From assembly GCF_025195125.1 (NCBI RefSeq), contig NZ_JAMGSL010000019.1:60212-124211 (forward strand): DNA of 64,000 nt. Direction: 5' to 3'. Shown one piece after another: positions 60,817 through 64,000 of the stretch. The translations under genes were made by a program, and so were the position numbers. The notes under the pieces are model-generated. The model was given only the letters and a program-made list of their open reading frames with translations, was not told the origin of the DNA and did no database searches. The stretch is from Streptomyces sp. Je 1-79. GTDB lineage: Bacteria > Actinomycetota > Actinomycetes > Streptomycetales > Streptomycetaceae. Position 1 is the stretch's first letter. The number at the start of each line of letters is the position of its first letter.

Positions 60817-61731
60817 TCACCAGGCGGGCGGGCTCGCTATCGAACGGGCCAGGACCTCGTCGAGGACACGGGCGGTGGTCTCGACGTCGTACGTGGAGTT
60901 GTCGATGATCGGCAGGCCGGATCCGTACCAGCCGGCCATCCGGCCGTGTATGGAGGCGACCTCCTCGTCCGAGAGCCGCCGGTTGCCGCTGCGCTCGGCG
61001 TTCCGCTCCAGGACGATCTCCAGGCCGGGAAGCAGGACGACCGGAAGCAGCCCCGGGCCCACGTGCCGCTTCCAGCCCCCGAGGCCGACGACGGGGCGGT
61101 CCGGGAAGACGGCGTCGTCGACGATGCAGGAGATGCCGTTGGCCAGGAAGTTGCGGGCGGCGAAACCGCAGGTGCGGCGGGCCAGGCGGTACTGGGCCTC
61201 GGAGTGCTCGTTCCAGCCCGACTGGGGGTCGGCGAAGCCGGAGCAGACCCATTCACGGACGTCGTCGAGGCTGATGTGGGCGGTGGGCACGCGTCGGCGC
61301 TGGGCCCAGTGCCGGGCGACGGTCGTCTTGCCGGCGCCTGCGGGGCCGATCAGGAGCACGGCGAGGGTGGCCGCGCCGGTGCCGGGCTCGGCGGGCGGCG
61401 GTACGGGGAGGGCGACGGGCGGCAGCGGTACGTGTCCGGTGACGTCGCGCTGCGGAGAACCGGGCTGCCCGGGGTGCGCCGGTACGCCTGCGGAGCCCCA
61501 GCCGGGAGCGGGCGGAGCGGAGTACGGGGCGGCCGAACCGGGAGCCTGCGGGGCCGCGGACGGCCCGGGCGGTCCGGCGTGCGGCGGCGACTGCGGCTGA
61601 GGGTGGGGGTGGGGGTGGGGGTGCGGCGCCTGGTGGCCGCCTTGTGGCGCTGGCGGCACGGGGGGTCGGCCGGCGCCGGGCGTCCAGCCCGAGGGGTCGG
61701 GTGGCAACGGAGCCCCCACTGCGTGCTGCAT
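60817..61731 (-). CDS. P-loop nucleotide kinase-like protein with a His/Pro-rich tail at the N-terminus
   Basis: This 304-residue protein has a disordered first 115 residues rich in Pro, Gly and His (HPHPHPHPQPQ near 37-47). A P-loop domain follows with Walker A GPAGAGKTT at 129-137 and an LID-like region (ERNAERSGNRRLSDEEV). HISLDDVREWVCSGF resembles polynucleotide-kinase-type proteins. The substrate is unknown. It is within the aro-efp unit. Confidence 0.75.
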   Translation of the reverse strand: MQHAVGAPLPPDPSGWTPGAGRPPVPPAPQGGHQAPHPHPHPHPQPQSPPHAGPPGPSAAPQAPGSAAPYSAPPAPGWGSAGVPAHPGQPGSPQRDVTGHVPLPPVALPVPPPAEPGTGAATLAVLLIGPAGAGKTTVARHWAQRRRVPTAHISLDDVREWVCSGFADPQSGWNEHSEAQYRLARRTCGFAARNFLANGISCIVDDAVFPDRPVVGLGGWKRHVGPGLLPVVLLPGLEIVLERNAERSGNRRLSDEEVASIHGRMAGWYGSGLPIIDNSTYDVETTARVLDEVLARSIASPPAW

Positions 61732-61775
61732 CCGGTGCCACTCCGTCTCGTACGGCCGATACTTCCGGGTACGTT

Positions 61776-61815
61776 ACCGCCCCCGGCCCCCGCAGGGGGA
61801 ACGGCCGGGGGCGGT
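61776..61815 (-). terminator. Terminator hairpin after aroQ
   Basis: ACCGCCCCCGGCC (61776-61788) pairs with GGCCGGGGGCGGT (61803-61815), 38 bp past the aroQ stop. It may separate the aro genes from the downstream efp group. Confidence 0.7.
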
Positions 61816-61853
61816 CAAGAGTGCCCTGCCTGCCACTTCGGCACGGCGGGCTG

Positions 61854-62300
61854 TCAGTCGGTCAGTTCCTCGGCCAGCGCCCGCAGCGCCAGCCGGTAGG
61901 AGCCGATCCCGAATCCGGCCACGGTCCCGGTCGCCACCGCGGCGACGACCGACGTGTGCCGGAACTCCTCCCGGGTGTACGGGTTCGAGATGTGCACCTC
62001 GATCAGCGGCGCGGTCCGCTGGGCGGCCGCGTCGCGCATCCCGTACGAGTAGTGCGTGAACGCACCCGGGTTGAGAACGACCGGAACCGATCGGTCCGCG
62101 GCCTCGTGCAGCCAGCGGATCATCTCGCCCTCGTCGTTGGTCTCCCGGACCTCCACGTCGAAGCCGAGCTCCTCACCGAGGGTCCGGCAGGACTCCACCA
62201 GGCCCTTGTACGACGTGGCGCCGTAGATGTCGGGCTCGCGGGAGCCCAGCCGGCCGAGGTTCGGGCCGTTCAGCACGAGGACGCTGCGGCGGTCGCTCAC
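61854..62300 (-). CDS. aroQ: 3-dehydroquinate dehydratase, type II
   Basis: This 148-residue protein from GTG 62300 reads SDRRSVLVLNGPNLGRLGSR. The type II motifs EPDIYGATSYKGL, ETNDEGEMIRWLHEAAD, NPGAFTHYSYGMRDA and VEVHISNPYTREEFRHTSVV are present, including the catalytic Tyr and His. It turns 3-dehydroquinate into 3-dehydroshikimate. Its start overlaps the aroB stop by 4 bp. Confidence 0.95.
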   Translation of the reverse strand: MSDRRSVLVLNGPNLGRLGSREPDIYGATSYKGLVESCRTLGEELGFDVEVRETNDEGEMIRWLHEAADRSVPVVLNPGAFTHYSYGMRDAAAQRTAPLIEVHISNPYTREEFRHTSVVAAVATGTVAGFGIGSYRLALRALAEELTD

Positions 62301-63391
62301 GCGGACACCTCGCCGTAGGCGGCGACGAGGACGGCGGGGTCGGGGCCTTCGAGGACGGTGGGCTTGCCGAGTCCGTCGAGGACGATGAAGCGGAGCAGGT
62401 CGCCGCGGGACTTCTTGTCGACCTTCATCGCCTCCAGGAGCTTGGGCCACTGGTCGCCGCGGTAGCTGAGCGGCAGGCCGACGGACTCCAGGATGGTGCG
62501 GTGCCGGTCCGCCGTCGCGTCGTCCAGGCGGCCGGCCAGCCGGCCCAGCTCGGCGGCGAACACCATCCCGACCGACACGGCGGCTCCGTGACGCCACTTG
62601 TAGCGCTCGTTCTTCTCGATCGCGTGCGCCAGCGTGTGACCGTAGTTCAGGATCTCCCGGCGGCCCGACTCCTTCAGGTCACCCGAGACGACCTCGGCCT
62701 TGACCCGGATCGAACGGACGATCAGCTCCGCCGTGTGGGGACCGGCCGGCGTGCGGGCGGCCTGCGGATCCTCCTCGACCAGGTCCAGGATCACCGGGTC
62801 GGCGATGAAACCGGCCTTGATGATCTCCGCCATGCCGCTGACGTAGTCGTGGACCGGCAGCGAGTCCAGCGCCGCCAGGTCGCACAGCACCCCGGCCGGC
62901 GGGTGGAACGCCCCGACCAGGTTCTTGCCCTCGGCGGTGTTGATCCCGGTCTTCCCGCCGACGGCCGCGTCGACCATCGCCAGCACGGTCGTCGGCACGG
63001 CGATCCACCGCACCCCGCGCAGCCACGTGGCCGCCACGAAACCGGCCAGATCCGTCGTCGCCCCGCCACCCACGCCGACGATCACATCGGTACGGGTGAA
63101 ACCGGTCTGGCCCAGCGCCTTCCAGCAGTACGCCGCGACCTCGGCAGTCTTGGCCTCCTCCGCGTTCGGCACCTGGATCGCCACCGCCTCGAAGCCCTGC
63201 CCGGCGAGATCGGCGCGCAGCGCCTCACCGGTCTCGGCCAGCGCCTCGGGGTGGATCACCGCGACCCGCTTCGCCCTGCTCCCGATCAGGCCGGGCAGCT
63301 CGGCCAGCAGCTGCCGCCCGACCAGTACCTCGTAGGGATCCGTACCCGCCGAACCGCCGACCTGGATCCGGGTCACTTCCTGGTCCGTCAT
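62297..63391 (-). CDS. aroB: 3-dehydroquinate synthase
   Basis: This 364-residue enzyme starts ATG TDQEVTRIQVGGSAGTDPYE. The NAD-binding VGVGGGATTDLAGFVAATWL, the metal-site helix VSGMAEIIKAGFIADPVILD and NYGHTLAHAIEKNERYKWRH with zinc-binding His are intact. It cyclises DAHP to 3-dehydroquinate. It overlaps aroK by 4 bp and aroQ by 4 bp, so the four shikimate genes are translationally coupled. Confidence 0.96.
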   Translation of the reverse strand: MTDQEVTRIQVGGSAGTDPYEVLVGRQLLAELPGLIGSRAKRVAVIHPEALAETGEALRADLAGQGFEAVAIQVPNAEEAKTAEVAAYCWKALGQTGFTRTDVIVGVGGGATTDLAGFVAATWLRGVRWIAVPTTVLAMVDAAVGGKTGINTAEGKNLVGAFHPPAGVLCDLAALDSLPVHDYVSGMAEIIKAGFIADPVILDLVEEDPQAARTPAGPHTAELIVRSIRVKAEVVSGDLKESGRREILNYGHTLAHAIEKNERYKWRHGAAVSVGMVFAAELGRLAGRLDDATADRHRTILESVGLPLSYRGDQWPKLLEAMKVDKKSRGDLLRFIVLDGLGKPTVLEGPDPAVLVAAYGEVSA

Positions 63392-63906
63392 ACGTCCTTC
63401 TTCAGCTCCAGAGCGTCGAGGACCGCGTCCGCGACCTCTTCGGGCGTGCGTCCGTCGGTGGCCACGACCACCCGGGCGACTTCGGTGTACAGATGGCGGC
63501 GCGCCTCCATCATGTCGCGCCACTGACGGCGCGGATTGACGGCGAGCAGCGGTCGCGCGGTGTTGAGGCCGACACGCCGGACGGCCTCCTCGACATCCAT
63601 CGCGAGATAGGCGACGGGCAGTCCACCGAGGAGTTCGCGGGTGCCGTCGTCCAGGATCGCGCCGCCGCCGAGCGCGAGGACGCCCTCGTGCTCGGCGACC
63701 GCGGTGCGCACGGCCTCCCGTTCAAGGGCGCGGAAGTGCTCCTCGCCCTCCTCGATGAAGATGTCCGCGATCTCACGGCCCTGGGCGGCGACGATGTCGG
63801 CGTCGGTGTCCCGGTAGGGCACGTCGAGCAGCTCGGCGAGGAGCGCGCCCACCGTGGACTTGCCGGACCCCATGGGGCCGACCAGGACGATCAGGGGTGC
63901 GGTCAC
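63388..63906 (-). CDS. aroK: Shikimate kinase
   Basis: This 172-residue enzyme starts ATG TAPLIVLVGPMGSGKSTVGA. The P-loop GPMGSGKST, the shikimate-binding RDTDADIVAAQGREIADIFI and GVLALGGGAILDDGTRELLG are complete, and ARPLLAVNPRRQWRDMMEAR forms the lid. It phosphorylates shikimate at O3. Overlaps aroC and aroB by 4 bp each. Confidence 0.96.
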   Translation of the reverse strand: MTAPLIVLVGPMGSGKSTVGALLAELLDVPYRDTDADIVAAQGREIADIFIEEGEEHFRALEREAVRTAVAEHEGVLALGGGAILDDGTRELLGGLPVAYLAMDVEEAVRRVGLNTARPLLAVNPRRQWRDMMEARRHLYTEVARVVVATDGRTPEEVADAVLDALELKKDV

Positions 63907-64000
63907 CGGATCTGGAGGTGGTCGAGGTACGAGCGCACATTGCGGCGGGTCTCCGGAACACTGTCCCCGCCGAACTTCTCCACCACCGCGTCCGCGAGGA
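63903..64000 (-). CDS. aroC: Chorismate synthase, C-terminal end (cut by the window edge)
   Basis: Only the last 32 codons are inside the window: LADAVVEKFGGDSVPETRRN then VRSYLDHLQIR and TGA at 63903-63905. ALLEKFGGDS-type sequence closes bacterial chorismate synthases, and the aroC-aroK-aroB order supports the call. The stop codon overlaps the aroK ATG. The catalytic part lies to the right of this window. Confidence 0.8.
   Translation of the reverse strand, partial: LADAVVEKFGGDSVPETRRNVRSYLDHLQIR

Overview
The window is high-GC chromosomal DNA from a Streptomyces or very close relative. The base composition, frequent GTG starts, operons with 4-bp ATGA/GTGA overlaps, and marker genes all fit: bldD with both c-di-GMP motifs, the actinobacterial integration host factor, a helicase-less PriA, the PnuC-like riboflavin transporter RibM, GuaB1, and a secreted chitinase with DasR-type operators. 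No tRNA, rRNA or CRISPR array was seen.

Left edge (1-4575): a decayed accessory patch of broken genes. It holds a DUF89 gene with an internal deletion and a frameshift, an orphan toxin-like C-terminus beside a possible immunity gene, a nucleotidyltransferase tail, a PPC-domain gene with a nonsense codon, an asparaginase tail, the C-terminal part of a DUF3883 protein, and a tyrosine integrase with several frameshifts that abuts the next gene.

4523-13451: a secreted C39 peptidase, a small nucleoside-kinase-like protein, a candidate small RNA, an orphan EccA/CbxX-like AAA ATPase, two stacked CNNM/CorC transporters, a PH-domain membrane protein, and hisG/hisE. 13487-17905: the riboflavin operon ribD-ribE-ribM-ribBA-ribH behind an FMN riboswitch, reading towards hisE-hisG.

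18149-32000: chitinase with two dre-like sites, an NmrA-like protein, a divergent ROK repressor/MFS pair, a uracil/xanthine permease, a DUF5995 protein, then a lysine-catabolism set: a DavB-like lysine 2-monooxygenase, a DavA-like amidase, an APC permease and an Lrp regulator. The two promoter regions of that set carry the same unusual three-site TTGCG array. A MITE-like hairpin element lies between them.

32074-49558: SGNH hydrolase, guaB1, an RNase Sa-like lipoprotein with overlapping barstar, a SorC regulator, rpe, rsmB, fmt, a small HTH protein, priA, metK, coaBC, rpoZ, gmk, mihF, pyrF and pyrD. 49614-57622: carB, carA, a PH-like membrane protein, pyrC, pyrB and pyrR, with a PyrR RNA-binding motif in the leader, so the block encodes nearly all of UMP synthesis. 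bldD diverges from it under its own BldD boxes. The right end is a shikimate/translation operon read leftward: aroC (partial)-aroK-aroB-aroQ, ATPase, M24 protein, efp, nusB.
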